DNA of 64,000 bases. It comes from Streptomyces sp. Edi2 (GTDB lineage: Bacteria > Actinomycetota > Actinomycetes > Streptomycetales > Streptomycetaceae). Both the position numbers and the translations under genes were made by a program. Under the pieces are notes generated by a model. That model saw only the letters and a list, made by a program, of their open reading frames with translations. It did no database searches and was not told the DNA's origin. How positions within the stretch are numbered: position 1 is the first letter of the stretch; the number at the start of each line of letters is the position of its first letter. This document shows, in pieces, positions 44,967 through 53,723 of this stretch. The stretch is from the NCBI RefSeq assembly GCF_040253635.1, contig NZ_JBEJGX010000003.1, forward strand, positions 8,395,501-8,459,500. Reading direction: 5' to 3'.

Positions 44967-44991
44967 TTCCTGGGACCGGCAGTACCAGGAA
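44967..44991. promoter_or_regulatory. Inverted repeat between SDR and XRE genes
   Basis: TTCCTGG and CCAGGAA are perfect arms with an 11-bp spacer in the middle of the divergent promoter region; a likely operator for the neighbouring regulator. Confidence 0.5.
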
Positions 44992-45021
44992 GCCCCCCGG
45001 CGGTCAGGGCACACTGGTCGG

Positions 45022-45869
45022 ATGGCGACGGCAGAGTTCGGCAAGGCGGTGCGCCGCTGGCGCGACCGGGTGGTGCCCGAAGCGGCGGGGCTGCCGGCCG
45101 GCGGGCAGCGGCGCGCGGCAGGCCTGCGCCGCGAGGAGCTGGCCCTGCTGGCCGGCATCTCGGTCGACTACGTCACCCGGCTCGAGCAGGGGCGTGCCAC
45201 CCACCCCTCGGGCCAGGTCGTCGAAGCCCTGGCCCGGGCACTACGGCTGTCGGAAGAGGAGCGTGCGCATCTGTTCCGGATGGCCGGGCTCGCGCCGCCG
45301 GGCCCGGAGACGGTGCCGGCGTACCTCACCCCGAGCGTGCAGCGGCTGCTGGACCGGTTGACGGGACGCCCGTGGCGGTCTTCGACGCGTCCTGGACCCT
45401 GCTCGTGGCCAATGCGCCCTACGCGGCCCTGATGGGTGACCCGTCCGGCCGACGCGGCAACGAGCGCAACGGCGTATGGCGTCACTTCCTCGGCCCGGGC
45501 ACCGGGGCCCGCCGCACACCGCAGGCGCAGCGCGACCACGAGGCGGCGCTCGTCGCCGACCTGCGCGCGGCCGCCGAGCGCTACCCGGCCGACCTGCGAC
45601 TGCGGCGGCTGACAGCCGAACTGCGCGCGGGCAGCGAGCGGTTCGCCGAGCTGTGGGCCACGGGCGCCGTCGGCCGTCACGAACCCTCGCGCAAGACGAT
45701 CGACCACCCTCGGGTCGGGCCCGTATCGCTGGACTGCGATGTCCTCACCGTGGCGGGCAGCGACCTGCGGATCATGGTCTACACGGCCGAACCCGGCACC
45801 GAGGACGCCGAACGCCTCGCCCTCCTCACCGTCCTCGGCACCCAGGACCTTGCCGACCCCGCCCGCTGA
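45022..45869 (+). pseudogene. MmyB/XRE regulator, frameshifted
   Basis: The first 113 codons (45022-45360) encode a normal MmyB-type N-terminus with helix-turn-helix RREELALLAGISVDYVTRLEQGR. After VQRLLDRL the expected continuation, DGTPVAVFDASWTLLVANAPYAALMGD and the rest of the MmyB ligand-binding domain, is found in the +1 frame through to 45869. Restoring one G at about 45360 (CGGTTGACGGG to CGGTTGGACGGG) would rejoin the frames. The gene is therefore either freshly inactivated or the base is a sequencing error. If real, the truncated product keeps the DNA-binding domain only. Confidence 0.85.
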
Positions 45870-45956
45870 GGCGCTCCGCCGGATATCGCTCTACCTGTCC
45901 GCCGGCTGCGGGTGGCCGTGAGCCGGGGACTCCGGCCGACGGCTACGGGACGGCCC

Positions 45957-46340
45957 TCAGCTGAAGAGGAGGTCCACGTCCTTCTCGACGCAGAGCTGCA
46001 GGACGACCACCAACTGGCGGACGTCGTCGAGGTGTCGTGGGAGGAGGGGAGCGGCGCTTGCCCGGTACCGGTGGTCGCCGATCTCCCGCAGGCGAGGCAG
46101 CATCGCGGCGCATTGGGCGGGTGTGAGATCGGGACCGGCGTCGTCGGGGTGATCGAGGAGGGGTGCCAGCGTGGTGGAGACGTCGTTCCACGGGCGCTGT
46201 CCGCCGAAGCCGTGCATGTCGTCGAGCGTGAAGCCCTCAGCTCGCGCCAGCCACTGCCGGAACACTCCGAAGCTGGTGTAGGACCAGCAGACATCCGGGC
46301 TGCCGGTGTCGTCGTCTCCCGGGAACAGCACGAGCCCCAT
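45957..46340 (-). CDS. Conserved hypothetical protein (immunity-like)
   Basis: A 127-aa soluble protein starting MGLVLFPGDDDTGSPDVCWSY. Motifs such as SYTSFGVFRQWLARAEGFTLDDMHGFGG and RLREIGDHRYRASAAPLLPRHLDD, ending VLQLCVEKDVDLLFS, look like a family widespread in actinomycetes and similar in style to small immunity-type proteins. Two adjacent ATG codons (46343 and 46340) follow AAGGAGG; the second has the better spacing. It lies 92 bp downstream of the second erythromycin-esterase gene on the same strand. Function unknown. Confidence 0.75.
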   Translation of the reverse strand: MGLVLFPGDDDTGSPDVCWSYTSFGVFRQWLARAEGFTLDDMHGFGGQRPWNDVSTTLAPLLDHPDDAGPDLTPAQCAAMLPRLREIGDHRYRASAAPLLPRHLDDVRQLVVVLQLCVEKDVDLLFS

Positions 46341-46432
46341 CATGTCCTCCTTGCCGAGGGAGCACACAGGATCGGCCGGGACACGGGCGAGGGCAACCGA
46401 AATGATCTCCCTGTGGTGCTGAGCGGCCCTGC

Positions 46433-47683
46433 TCAGCTCTGCACGGGGGGCAGGAGGCGGGAGCAGGTGGAGCGGGCGACGAAGGCGATGCCGTCGTAGT
46501 CCTCGGCCGGGACGAGTGGTGCCACGTGGAAGCGGTAGGCGAACCGCGGCACGCCGGCACCGAAGCTGCGGTGCAGGTGCGTGGTGTGCAGCCACCGGGC
46601 GGCTTCGGGTGAGGGGCCGGCGGTGCGCAGGTCGGCGTAGTAATCGCCGGGGACGGATTGTGCGAGGCGCGCTTCGAGGGAGCGGATTCCGGTGCCGATG
46701 CGGTTCCGGCGCGGTGGGCCCTGCAGGTCGTTGACGCGGCGGGCGAGGAAGGAGCCCTTGCCGAAGAGCAGGGCCAGCGCGTAGTAGCTGTCGCCGTAGC
46801 GTTCTCGGAGTCTGCTGCCGAGCGCGGGCACTCCGTCGCCGTATGTGCCCTTGGTGAGGTGTCCGTTGTGGGCCCAGAGCAGGACGCGTGCTGAGGGGCT
46901 GTCGTCGACGAGCCCTGCCACGGCGTCGGCCATATAGCGGTCACGGGCGGCGAACACGCTGTGTTCCCCGGGGTGCATTTCGGGAGAGCGGGTCACCAGA
47001 TCGGCGGCGCGGGTGAGGATCCGGGCGTGTTCCAGGGCCTCGTGCGCGGTATCCGCTGTGGTGTGCCGGGCGAACCGCTCCCGGTGGTCCTCCAGGAAGC
47101 CGGCAAGTGCCTCGACGCGGCGCAGGAGGGCCTGATCCGGGTCGGGCCGGGAAGCGGGCTGGGCCTGCTTGAGCACCTGCAGTTCCTCCACGTCCTGCAC
47201 CCGCTCGGGCGCCACCTGGCGCAGGAAGGCGGCGACCGCCTCGAGCGAGTCGGTGCAGCGCTGGGGGTCTATGCCGACGAAGCGAACCCGCCGGCTCTCG
47301 GGGAGGCCGCGGTTGTGGGCGCGCAGCCATTCGACGAGGCCGAGCATTTCCTCGGTACGCCAGGTCCAGAACCCCAGGCGGGTGATCAGCCGCGCGGGGT
47401 CGCCGGTGCCGTACCGCACGTATGTGTCCAGGGCCCGGGCGGCAGATGCGCCGGCCTCCAGGGCGAAGGTGGTGAAGCCCGCCTCGCGCACCAGGAATTC
47501 GACGATCCGGTGCTTCAGCCGGAAGAACTCGCGGGTGCCGTGGGTGGACTCGCCCAGGCCCACGATCCGCACGTCCCGCAGCGCCGCCCCGAGCGGTTCG
47601 AGGTCCTGGTGGGGCGCGCCCGGTGTCAGCGTGCCGAGTGGCCTGGCGTGCTCGGTCAGCCAGCGTGCGATGTCATCGGGCAC
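46433..47683 (-). CDS. Erythromycin esterase family protein, second
   Basis: A 416-aa Ere-fold protein, paralogous to the one at 54-1352. It shows VGLGESTHGTREFFRLKHRIVEFLV (Glu/His active-site pair), FALEAGASAARALD, WTWRTEEMLGLVEWLRAHN, FVGIDPQ and LLWAHNGHLTKG with the second conserved His. This order and spacing match the succinoglycan-biosynthesis/Ere branch. GTG 47683 follows AAGGAGA. The esterase label is a family name; macrolide inactivation is not shown by sequence. Confidence 0.87.
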   Translation of the reverse strand: MPDDIARWLTEHARPLGTLTPGAPHQDLEPLGAALRDVRIVGLGESTHGTREFFRLKHRIVEFLVREAGFTTFALEAGASAARALDTYVRYGTGDPARLITRLGFWTWRTEEMLGLVEWLRAHNRGLPESRRVRFVGIDPQRCTDSLEAVAAFLRQVAPERVQDVEELQVLKQAQPASRPDPDQALLRRVEALAGFLEDHRERFARHTTADTAHEALEHARILTRAADLVTRSPEMHPGEHSVFAARDRYMADAVAGLVDDSPSARVLLWAHNGHLTKGTYGDGVPALGSRLRERYGDSYYALALLFGKGSFLARRVNDLQGPPRRNRIGTGIRSLEARLAQSVPGDYYADLRTAGPSPEAARWLHTTHLHRSFGAGVPRFAYRFHVAPLVPAEDYDGIAFVARSTCSRLLPPVQS

Positions 47684-48018
47684 CGTGGTGCGTCTCCTTC
47701 CGGCGTGCGGCCGGGCGGCGCCTCGGCGCGCCCGTGCTCCCGCACCTGACCATGTGTCTGTGTCTGTGTCTGTATCTGTCCCTGCTCCCGGCACACGGCA
47801 CCGCGAGGAGGCCCTGGGGTCTCGCACGGCGCCCGGGTGTCAGTGCTCGGAGTACACGCCCGCGACGTGGACGACAACTTCGTTCCCACCCGCTCGACCG
47901 TATTCGGCCAATTGCTCGACGATGTCCTCGGGCGAGCCGTGATGCCCCGTGCCGGTGCCGGTGCCACACTTGGCGGGAAGGATCATCGTGCCGCCGCCAG
48001 CCCGAGGAGGCCGTGCCC
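47684..48018. other. 335-bp gap with hexamer repeat and small frame
   Basis: Contains a (TGTCTG)n run at about 47752-47780 and a 48-codon minus-strand frame (47840-47986). No other gene is seen. Confidence 0.5.
47840..47986 (-). CDS. Possible 48-aa protein or gene fragment
   Basis: A short frame starting ATG at 47986: after a KCGTGTGTGHHG low-complexity start it reads GSPEDIVEQLAEYGRAGGNE and then VVVHVAGVYSEH before a stop. The second half looks like a real protein: it resembles the C-terminal GTPEEVAERLREYGAAGADEVVLH pattern of luciferase-like flavin monooxygenases. It may be the remnant of such a gene or a tiny independent protein. There is no clear ribosome-binding site. Confidence 0.35.
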   Translation of the reverse strand: MILPAKCGTGTGTGHHGSPEDIVEQLAEYGRAGGNEVVVHVAGVYSEH

Positions 48019-49563
48019 GTGGCCGACAAAGGCACCGCCAAAGGCGAGATCCCGGCGCCGCCCGTGCGCCGCCCCCGTGTCCTGGTCACCGGCGCCACCG
48101 GTTACATCGGCGGGCGTCTGGTCCCCGAACTGCTCGCGGCTGGATACGCCGTACGGGCGCTGGCCAGGACGCCGGAGAAGCTGCGTGACCACCCCTGGGC
48201 CCCGGACACCGAGATCCTGCGCGGCGATGTCACCGACGCCGAGTCGGTCCGTAGCGCCATGGACGGTGTCGAGGTCGCCTACTACCTGGTGCACGCCCTG
48301 GGCAGCGGCCGGAGCTTCGAGGACACCGACCGCAGGGCCGCGGAGATCTTCGCCCGGCAGGCCCGCGCCGCCGGCGTGCGCCGGATCGTCTACCTCGGCG
48401 GTCTCGGCCCCCGGGGCATCCCGGAGCGGGACCTGTCGCCCCACCTGCGCTCCCGCGCCGAGGTCGGCGGCATCCTGCTGGCCTCCGGTGTCCCCACCGC
48501 GGTCCTTCGCGCAGCCGTCATCATCGGCTCCGGCTCGGCCTCGTTCGAGATGCTGCGCTACCTCACCGAGCGGCTGCCGGTCATGGTCACGCCGAGCTGG
48601 GTGCGTACCCGCATCCAGCCGGTCGCGGTCCGCGATGTGCTGCGCTACCTCGTGGGCTGTGCCGGCCTCCCCGGTGACGTCAGCCGTACCTTCGACATCG
48701 GCGGGCCCGACATCCTCACCTACCGCGACATGATGCAGCGCTACGCACGGGTCGCCGGGCTGCCCGAACGGCTGATCCTCCCCGTCCCGATGCTCACCCC
48801 ACGCCTGTCCAGCCTCTGGATCGGACTGGTCACCCCCGTGCCCCCCGGCCTGGCCCGGCCACTGGCCGAATCGCTGCGCTACGAGGTCGTCTGCCACGAG
48901 CACGACATCGCCCGCTACGTCCCCGCCCCCGACCCACCGGGCCACCCCCTCGCCTTCGACGATGCCCTGGAACTGGCGCTGCGCCGGGTACGGGACGCCG
49001 AGGTCACCACCCGCTGGTCCAACGCCGCGGTGCTCGGCGCGCCGAGCGATCCGCTGCCCACCGACCCCGACTGGTCCGGTGGCAGCCTCTACACCGACCG
49101 GCGGGAGCGGACCGTGGACGCCCCGCCCGAGGTGCTGTGGCGGGTGGTCGAGGGCATCGGCGGGGACAACGGCTGGTACTCGTTCCCGCTGGCCTGGTCG
49201 CTGCGCGGCTGGCTGGACCGGCTGGTCGGCGGGGTCGGGCTGCGCCGCGGCCGACGGGACGCGGGCCGTCTGCGGGTCGGGGACTCGCTCGACTTCTGGC
49301 GGGTCGAGGAGGTGGTCCCGGGCCGGCTGCTGCGGCTGCGCGCCGAGATGCGCCTGCCGGGGCTGGCCTGGCTGGAGCTGACGGTCGGCCGTGACGCCGA
49401 GGGCCGCACGCGCTACGGCCAGCGGGCCCTGTTCCACCCGCACGGACTGACCGGCCATGCGTATTGGTGGTCCATCTCCCCGTTCCACGCCGCGGTGTTC
49501 GGCGGGATGGCCCGTAATATCGCGGCCGCTGCGGCAGCCGAGCACCAGGCCCGCCCGGCGTGA
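48019..49563 (+). CDS. NAD(P)-binding SDR with DUF2867 domain
   Basis: A 514-aa fusion. Residues about 15-310 form an atypical/extended SDR (VLVTGATGYIGGRLVPELLAAGY, GDVTDAESVRSAMDGVEVAYYLVHALG, RIVYLGGLGPRG, AVRDVLRYLVGCA). The C-terminal 150 residues are a DUF2867 (polyketide-cyclase-like) domain starting DAPPEVLWRVVEGIGGDNGWYSF and containing LRRGRRDAGRLRVGDSLDFWRVEEV and FHPHGLTGHAYWWSISPFH. I prefer GTG 48019, eight bases after GAGGAGG; an in-frame GTG six bases upstream is too close to it. Function is unknown; the following flavoprotein is 70 bp away and may be co-expressed. Confidence 0.9.
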   Translation: MADKGTAKGEIPAPPVRRPRVLVTGATGYIGGRLVPELLAAGYAVRALARTPEKLRDHPWAPDTEILRGDVTDAESVRSAMDGVEVAYYLVHALGSGRSFEDTDRRAAEIFARQARAAGVRRIVYLGGLGPRGIPERDLSPHLRSRAEVGGILLASGVPTAVLRAAVIIGSGSASFEMLRYLTERLPVMVTPSWVRTRIQPVAVRDVLRYLVGCAGLPGDVSRTFDIGGPDILTYRDMMQRYARVAGLPERLILPVPMLTPRLSSLWIGLVTPVPPGLARPLAESLRYEVVCHEHDIARYVPAPDPPGHPLAFDDALELALRRVRDAEVTTRWSNAAVLGAPSDPLPTDPDWSGGSLYTDRRERTVDAPPEVLWRVVEGIGGDNGWYSFPLAWSLRGWLDRLVGGVGLRRGRRDAGRLRVGDSLDFWRVEEVVPGRLLRLRAEMRLPGLAWLELTVGRDAEGRTRYGQRALFHPHGLTGHAYWWSISPFHAAVFGGMARNIAAAAAAEHQARPA

Positions 49564-49633
49564 ACGCCCCGAGGACACAGCGGAATCCGCGGCTGCTCGC
49601 GCCGGATTCCGGGACCCTTGGCATGCTGGTGCC

Positions 49634-51073
49634 ATGACGGAGGCCGGGCGTGCGCGGGAGCGGGCAGTGGTGGTGGGGGCGGGGCCGAACGGTCTGGCCG
49701 CGGCGGTCACCCTGGCCCGCAGTGGGCTGCAGGTGACGGTCTTCGAGGCGGCCGACGAGATCGGCGGCGGGGTCCGCAGCGGTGAACTGTCCGTCCCCGG
49801 GGTGCTGTTCGACCACTGTTCCTCGACGCATGTGATGGGCGCCGGCTCCCCGTATTTGCGCACCCTCGATCTCGCGCCGTACGGGCTGGAGTGGCTGTGG
49901 CCCGAGATCGACCTGGCACACCCGGTGGACTCCGGAGGCGCCGGAGCGCTGTACCGGTCCGTGGGGCGGACCGCCGCCGGGCTCGGCGCCGACGGCCCCG
50001 CCTGGCGGCGGCTGTTCGGGCCGCTGGCCGCCGACGCGGAGGCGCTGACCGACGAGGTCATGCGGCCGCTCCTCAAGGTGCCCGGCCACCCGTTCCGGCT
50101 TGCCCGCTTCGGTCTGCACGCCCTGCAGCCGGCCACGCTGATCGCGCACCGTTTCCGCACGGAGGCGGGCCGCGGTCTCTTCGGCGGGGCGGCGGCCCAT
50201 CTCTTCGGCCCGCTGAGCCGGCCGCTCGGTGCGTCCGTGGGGCTCATGATCATCGCGGCCGGGCACCGGTACGGCTGGCCGGTGGCCAAGGGAGGCTCCG
50301 GGGCCATCGCCACGGCGCTGGCCGCACTGCTCACCGAGGCCGGCAGCCGGATCGAGACCGGCGTCCCGATCCGCTCGCTCGATGAACTCCCGCCCGCATC
50401 CACGGTGTTGCTCGATCTGATGCCGGCCGCCGCCGCAGCGCTGATCGGCGACCGGCTGCCGCCCCGGGTACGCCGCGCCTACGCCCGCTACCGGCCCGCC
50501 CCCGGTGCGTTCAAGCTCGATCTGACGGTCGAGGGCGGGGTGCCCTGGCGCGCCGAGGCCTGCCGGCGGGCCGGAACGGTGCACCTCGGCGGCGGCTTCG
50601 AGCAGATCGCCCACGCGGAGCGGGAGGTCCATCTCGGGCGGATGCCGGCGCGGCCGTTCCTCCTGGTCTCCCAGCAGTACCTCGCCGACCCGGGCCGCTC
50701 CGCAGGTGGCCTCCATCCCGTCTCCGCGTACGCACATGTGCCGCACGGCTACACCGGCGATGCCACCGCCGCGATGCTGGCGCAGTTCGAGCGCTTTGCG
50801 CCGGGGACACGGGAACGCATCGTGGCCGCCACCGCCACCTCGGCCGCCGAGCTGGAACGGGGCAACGCCAATCTCGCCGGCGGCGACATCATCGGCGGCG
50901 CGAACACCCCGTTGCAGCTCACCCTGCGTCCCCGCGTCGCCCTCGACCCGTACCGCACCGGCGCCCCCGGGGTCTTCCTCTGCTCGGCGGCCACCCCACC
51001 GGGAGCCGGCGCCCACGGGATGAGCGGCCACAATGCGGCCCGGTCCGCGCTACGGGCGCTGGGCAGGGCCTGA
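49634..51073 (+). CDS. Phytoene-desaturase-like flavoprotein
   Basis: A 479-aa FAD-dependent oxidoreductase of the NAD(P)/FAD amine-oxidase/CrtI-like superfamily. The N-terminal dinucleotide fold is VVVGAGPNGLAAAVTLARSGLQVTVFEAADEIGGGVRSGEL, and the C-terminal FAD motif is VFLCSAATPPGAGAHGMSGHNAA. The middle is helical and lacks the signature of true CrtI. Such proteins are conserved in actinobacteria with unknown substrates. No strong ribosome-binding site is visible at ATG 49634. It ends at a perfect hairpin shared with the SapA homologue. Confidence 0.9.
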   Translation: MTEAGRARERAVVVGAGPNGLAAAVTLARSGLQVTVFEAADEIGGGVRSGELSVPGVLFDHCSSTHVMGAGSPYLRTLDLAPYGLEWLWPEIDLAHPVDSGGAGALYRSVGRTAAGLGADGPAWRRLFGPLAADAEALTDEVMRPLLKVPGHPFRLARFGLHALQPATLIAHRFRTEAGRGLFGGAAAHLFGPLSRPLGASVGLMIIAAGHRYGWPVAKGGSGAIATALAALLTEAGSRIETGVPIRSLDELPPASTVLLDLMPAAAAALIGDRLPPRVRRAYARYRPAPGAFKLDLTVEGGVPWRAEACRRAGTVHLGGGFEQIAHAEREVHLGRMPARPFLLVSQQYLADPGRSAGGLHPVSAYAHVPHGYTGDATAAMLAQFERFAPGTRERIVAATATSAAELERGNANLAGGDIIGGANTPLQLTLRPRVALDPYRTGAPGVFLCSAATPPGAGAHGMSGHNAARSALRALGRA

Positions 51074-51089
51074 CCGGAGACGCCCGGAA

Positions 51090-51124
51090 GGCGGGTTCCC
51101 GGGCGCGCTGCCCGGGAACCCGCC
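51090..51124. terminator. Bidirectional terminator
   Basis: A perfect 15-bp stem (GGCGGGTTCCCGGGC / GCCCGGGAACCCGCC) with a 5-base loop between the converging flavoprotein and sapA-like genes. Confidence 0.9.
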
Positions 51125-51136
51125 CTCACGATCTGC

Positions 51137-51595
51137 TCAGTGGCGCGTGTGGTGCGTGACGACACCGGCCGCCATCCGGCCGCAGTTCGAGCCGGAAACG
51201 TTGACGCTGACCGTCTCGATCGTGCCGCCCCAGTCCACGCAGATGCCCTTGGCGGGCAGGTAGACGGGACCGGCGTACGAGGTGTACTTCCCCTCGTCGT
51301 AAACCCAGCCGGAACCGCCGTTGGTGGCGGAGAGATACGTGTACATGTACACCGGCTTACCCGGGCTGTTCCGCACCGTCACCACGCAGTTCTTTCCGGT
51401 CTTTGCGCTGTACGTCAGGTACACGGTCCCCTTTCCGGTGACCGGTACGGAATTCACTACGCTGTAGCCGCTTCCGCAGGCTCCGTTGTACGCGGCGGCC
51501 TTTGTGGTCGCGGAAGCGGTGGTGGCCGCTGTCATCGTGGCGATACTCGCCACGGCCAGCACTGCGGATCCTGCGATGGCACGTGAACGCTTCAT
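51137..51595 (-). CDS. Spore-associated protein A (SapA) homologue
   Basis: A 152-aa secreted protein. A signal peptide (RAIAGSAVLAVASIATMTAATTASA) is followed by a cysteine-containing beta-rich domain: ACGSGYSVVNSVPVTGKGTVYL, KNCVVTVRN, GGSGWVYDEGKYTSYAGPVYLPAKGICVDWGGTI and SNCG. Four cysteines could form two disulfides. The pattern matches the SapA spore-coat-associated protein of S. coelicolor. GGGGGTAA precedes ATG 51595. It sits among wall-remodelling genes. Its molecular role is unknown. Confidence 0.85.
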   Translation of the reverse strand: MKRSRAIAGSAVLAVASIATMTAATTASATTKAAAYNGACGSGYSVVNSVPVTGKGTVYLTYSAKTGKNCVVTVRNSPGKPVYMYTYLSATNGGSGWVYDEGKYTSYAGPVYLPAKGICVDWGGTIETVSVNVSGSNCGRMAAGVVTHHTRH

Positions 51596-51757
51596 CTGAA
51601 TTACCCCCGTTGGGTGAGTGCGTCGCGTGGTCTTTTCGCAGTGTTGGACAACGGCCGGCCGCGGATGGTTGCACCGCGGAAGGTAATTCACCTTTGTTCG
51701 AACGGAGTTGTCCAAAAACCGTACGCGGGCGGTGCGCGGCGGACGCGGGCGCACAAC

Positions 51758-51797
51758 GGCCGGTCCCCGGCGCCACAAGAGGCGCCGGGGACCGGCC
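51758..51797 (-). terminator. Lysozyme gene terminator
   Basis: A perfect 17-bp stem (GGCCGGTCCCCGGCGCC / GGCGCCGGGGACCGGCC) with a 6-base loop, 25 bases past the GH25 stop codon. Confidence 0.9.
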
Positions 51798-51821
51798 GGG
51801 AGCGTGGGGCGAGGAGCGGTA

Positions 51822-52691
51822 TCAGCTGCCCTTCGCGAGGACCTTGAGGCGGGTGTACGTGCCGTTGAAGCGGTTGCGGTCGCCGACCGAGTGGCCCGAG
51901 GAGGTGTGCTGCCAGATGCTGTGGTACTCCCAGCCGCGCGGCAGCGAGCCGACGGACGAGCCGTAGCGGGGGATCCACAGCGGATTCGTCCTGCCGAACT
52001 TGCCGGAGTTGCCGGTGCAGCGCTTCCACCAGTTGGTGGAGGTGTAGATGACCGGGTAGCGGCCGGTCTCCTCCCGGTAGGTCAGCACGAAGTCGCGGAT
52101 CCAGCTGACCATCGACTTGTGGCTCTTGCCGTAGCAGGTCGCGCCGTAGGGGTTGTACTCCATGTCGAGCGCGCCGGGCAGCGTCCTGCCGTCCCTGGAC
52201 CAGTCGCCGCCGTGATCGGCGAAGTACTCCGCCTGGGAACTGCCGCTGGAGTGGTCGGGCAGCGCGAAGTGGTACGCGCCGTGGATCATGCCGGAGGAGT
52301 ACGAGCCCCGGTACTGCTGTGCGAAGTACGGGTTCGTGTAGCTGGTCCCCTCGCTGGCCTTGACATACGCGAAGCGCACCCCGGACTTGTGCAGCGTCTT
52401 CCAGTGGACCCTGCGGTTGTGGCTGGAGACATCGACGCCGGACACGGCTCTTCTGGACGACGCCTGCGGCTCCAGGCCACCTGCCCGGATGCCCGTGCTG
52501 CTGCCCTCGTGGGCCACGATGGTGGAACCCATCCAGTCCTGTTCGGGGTGGGCGGGTCTCTTCTCGGAGTCCGACGCCGTGGCGGAGCCGGGCAGCGCGA
52601 GGGGCAGAGCGAGCACGGAGAGAAGAGAGACGAGAGTTCCGGCCGCAAGAGGGACTGTACGGCGGGCCGGACCGGATCTGCGCAAGGGCAT
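51822..52691 (-). CDS. Secreted GH25 lysozyme
   Basis: A 289-aa extracellular muramidase. The signal peptide (AGTLVSLLSVLALPLALPGSATA) precedes a linker and the GH25 barrel, which begins VSGVDVSSHNRRVHW and carries the catalytic Asp-x-Glu in GALDMEYNPYGATCYG. Other hallmarks are FAYVKASEGTSYTNPYFAQQYRG and PVIYTSTNWWKRCTG. It belongs to the cellosyl/Acm type, cleaving the MurNAc-GlcNAc bond. GGAGG is six bases before the ATG. It is divergent from nothing nearby and co-directional with the SapA homologue, from which it is separated by its own terminator. Confidence 0.94.
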   Translation of the reverse strand: MPLRRSGPARRTVPLAAGTLVSLLSVLALPLALPGSATASDSEKRPAHPEQDWMGSTIVAHEGSSTGIRAGGLEPQASSRRAVSGVDVSSHNRRVHWKTLHKSGVRFAYVKASEGTSYTNPYFAQQYRGSYSSGMIHGAYHFALPDHSSGSSQAEYFADHGGDWSRDGRTLPGALDMEYNPYGATCYGKSHKSMVSWIRDFVLTYREETGRYPVIYTSTNWWKRCTGNSGKFGRTNPLWIPRYGSSVGSLPRGWEYHSIWQHTSSGHSVGDRNRFNGTYTRLKVLAKGS

Positions 52692-53078
52692 CGCATGCCT
52701 CCGAAGGCCTTCGGTTGAGTCAGGTTCGGCAGCTTTTGAGCAGAATCCTGCCGATAAGAGACTTATACGCAGAACTGCCTGACGCTATGGCCCAACAGGC
52801 CGTCGGTCCGCCGACCGGTCCCACATCTCACCCGTCCGGCGGTCAGCAGCGGATGCCCGCGCCCCCGGGGCCCGGCCCCGGTGTCGCACGACAGAGCGAA
52901 GCGGGCCCCGGCATCGCCGGGACCCGCTCCACCGCGCAGCGGCGAACGCGCCATTCCGCCGCTTCGCAAGCTGCCTTATGCCGAGCCTGTCGGCTCGCTT
53001 GTGTGGTCCGTCATGCCCATGGCCTCATTCGGCTGGGGCGGCCGGGAGGGCCGGCGACGGCCTTTCCGCTCCCTCGGC
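52692..53078. other. 387-bp gap with terminator
   Basis: No gene seen. A GCGGGCCCCGG/CCGGGACCCGC hairpin (52901-52927) with one mismatch lies downstream of the transglycosylase gene and probably terminates it. Confidence 0.55.
52901..52927 (-). terminator. Terminator of transglycosylase A
   Basis: An 11-bp stem with one mismatch and a 5-base loop, about 150 bases beyond the stop codon at 53079. Confidence 0.5.
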
Positions 53079-53723
53079 TCAGTAGGCCGAGTTGACCTTG
53101 TCGATCGAGCCGTACTTGTCGGCCGCGTAGTTGGCCGCGGCGGTGATGTTGGCAACCGGGTCGGTGAGGTTCTTCGGCGTACCGGACACGTGGTAGCTGT
53201 TGAAGGTGGGCTGGATCACCTGCAGCAGGCCCTTGGACGGCACACCGTTGACCGCGTTGACGTCCCAGTTGTTGACGGCGTTGGGGTTACCGGCGGACTC
53301 CCGCATGATGTTGCGGTGCAGGCCCTCGTAGGAGCCGGGGATGCCCTTGGCCTTCATGATGTCCAGGGACTGGCGGATCCAGCCGTCCAGGTTGTTCGAG
53401 TAGTTCTTGACGTCGGTGCGCTCGGCGGAGCGGCTGGCGGCCTGCTGGGTGCTGTGCTGCTTGGCGACGTCGGCGACCTTGACGTGGTCGGCGACCGAGG
53501 CGGTCACGGCACGGCCGGTCTTGGCGTCGTCGGCCTTGCCCGGCTGGCCCTTCGCATCGACGGGCTGCACGGCGGCCGGGGCGTGTGCGGACGCCGCCTG
53601 AGCGGTGGCCGGAGCCGCGGTCATCGCCAGGCCCGAGGTGGCACCCGCGGCGGCCAGAACGGCCACGGCGATCTTGTGGGTGCGGGTGATACGGGCAGCG
53701 CGGGGCAGGGTGAAGCTAGGCAT
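53079..53723 (-). CDS. Secreted SLT transglycosylase, paralogue A
   Basis: A 214-aa secreted protein. Signal peptide (THKIAVAVLAAAGATSGLAMTAAPATAQA), a 60-residue Ala/Lys/Gln linker, and a C-terminal soluble-lytic-transglycosylase-like domain: LDGWIRQSLDIMKAKGIPGSYEGLHRNIMRESAGNPNAVNNWD (Glu of MRES is the catalytic acid), PSKGLLQVIQPTF and ITAAANYAADKYGSIDKVNSAY. The domain ends exactly at the C-terminus. AGAGGTCA precedes the ATG. The paralogue at 54906-55610 is about 80% identical over this domain. It likely cleaves glycan strands during growth or germination. Confidence 0.92.
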   Translation of the reverse strand: MPSFTLPRAARITRTHKIAVAVLAAAGATSGLAMTAAPATAQAASAHAPAAVQPVDAKGQPGKADDAKTGRAVTASVADHVKVADVAKQHSTQQAASRSAERTDVKNYSNNLDGWIRQSLDIMKAKGIPGSYEGLHRNIMRESAGNPNAVNNWDVNAVNGVPSKGLLQVIQPTFNSYHVSGTPKNLTDPVANITAAANYAADKYGSIDKVNSAY

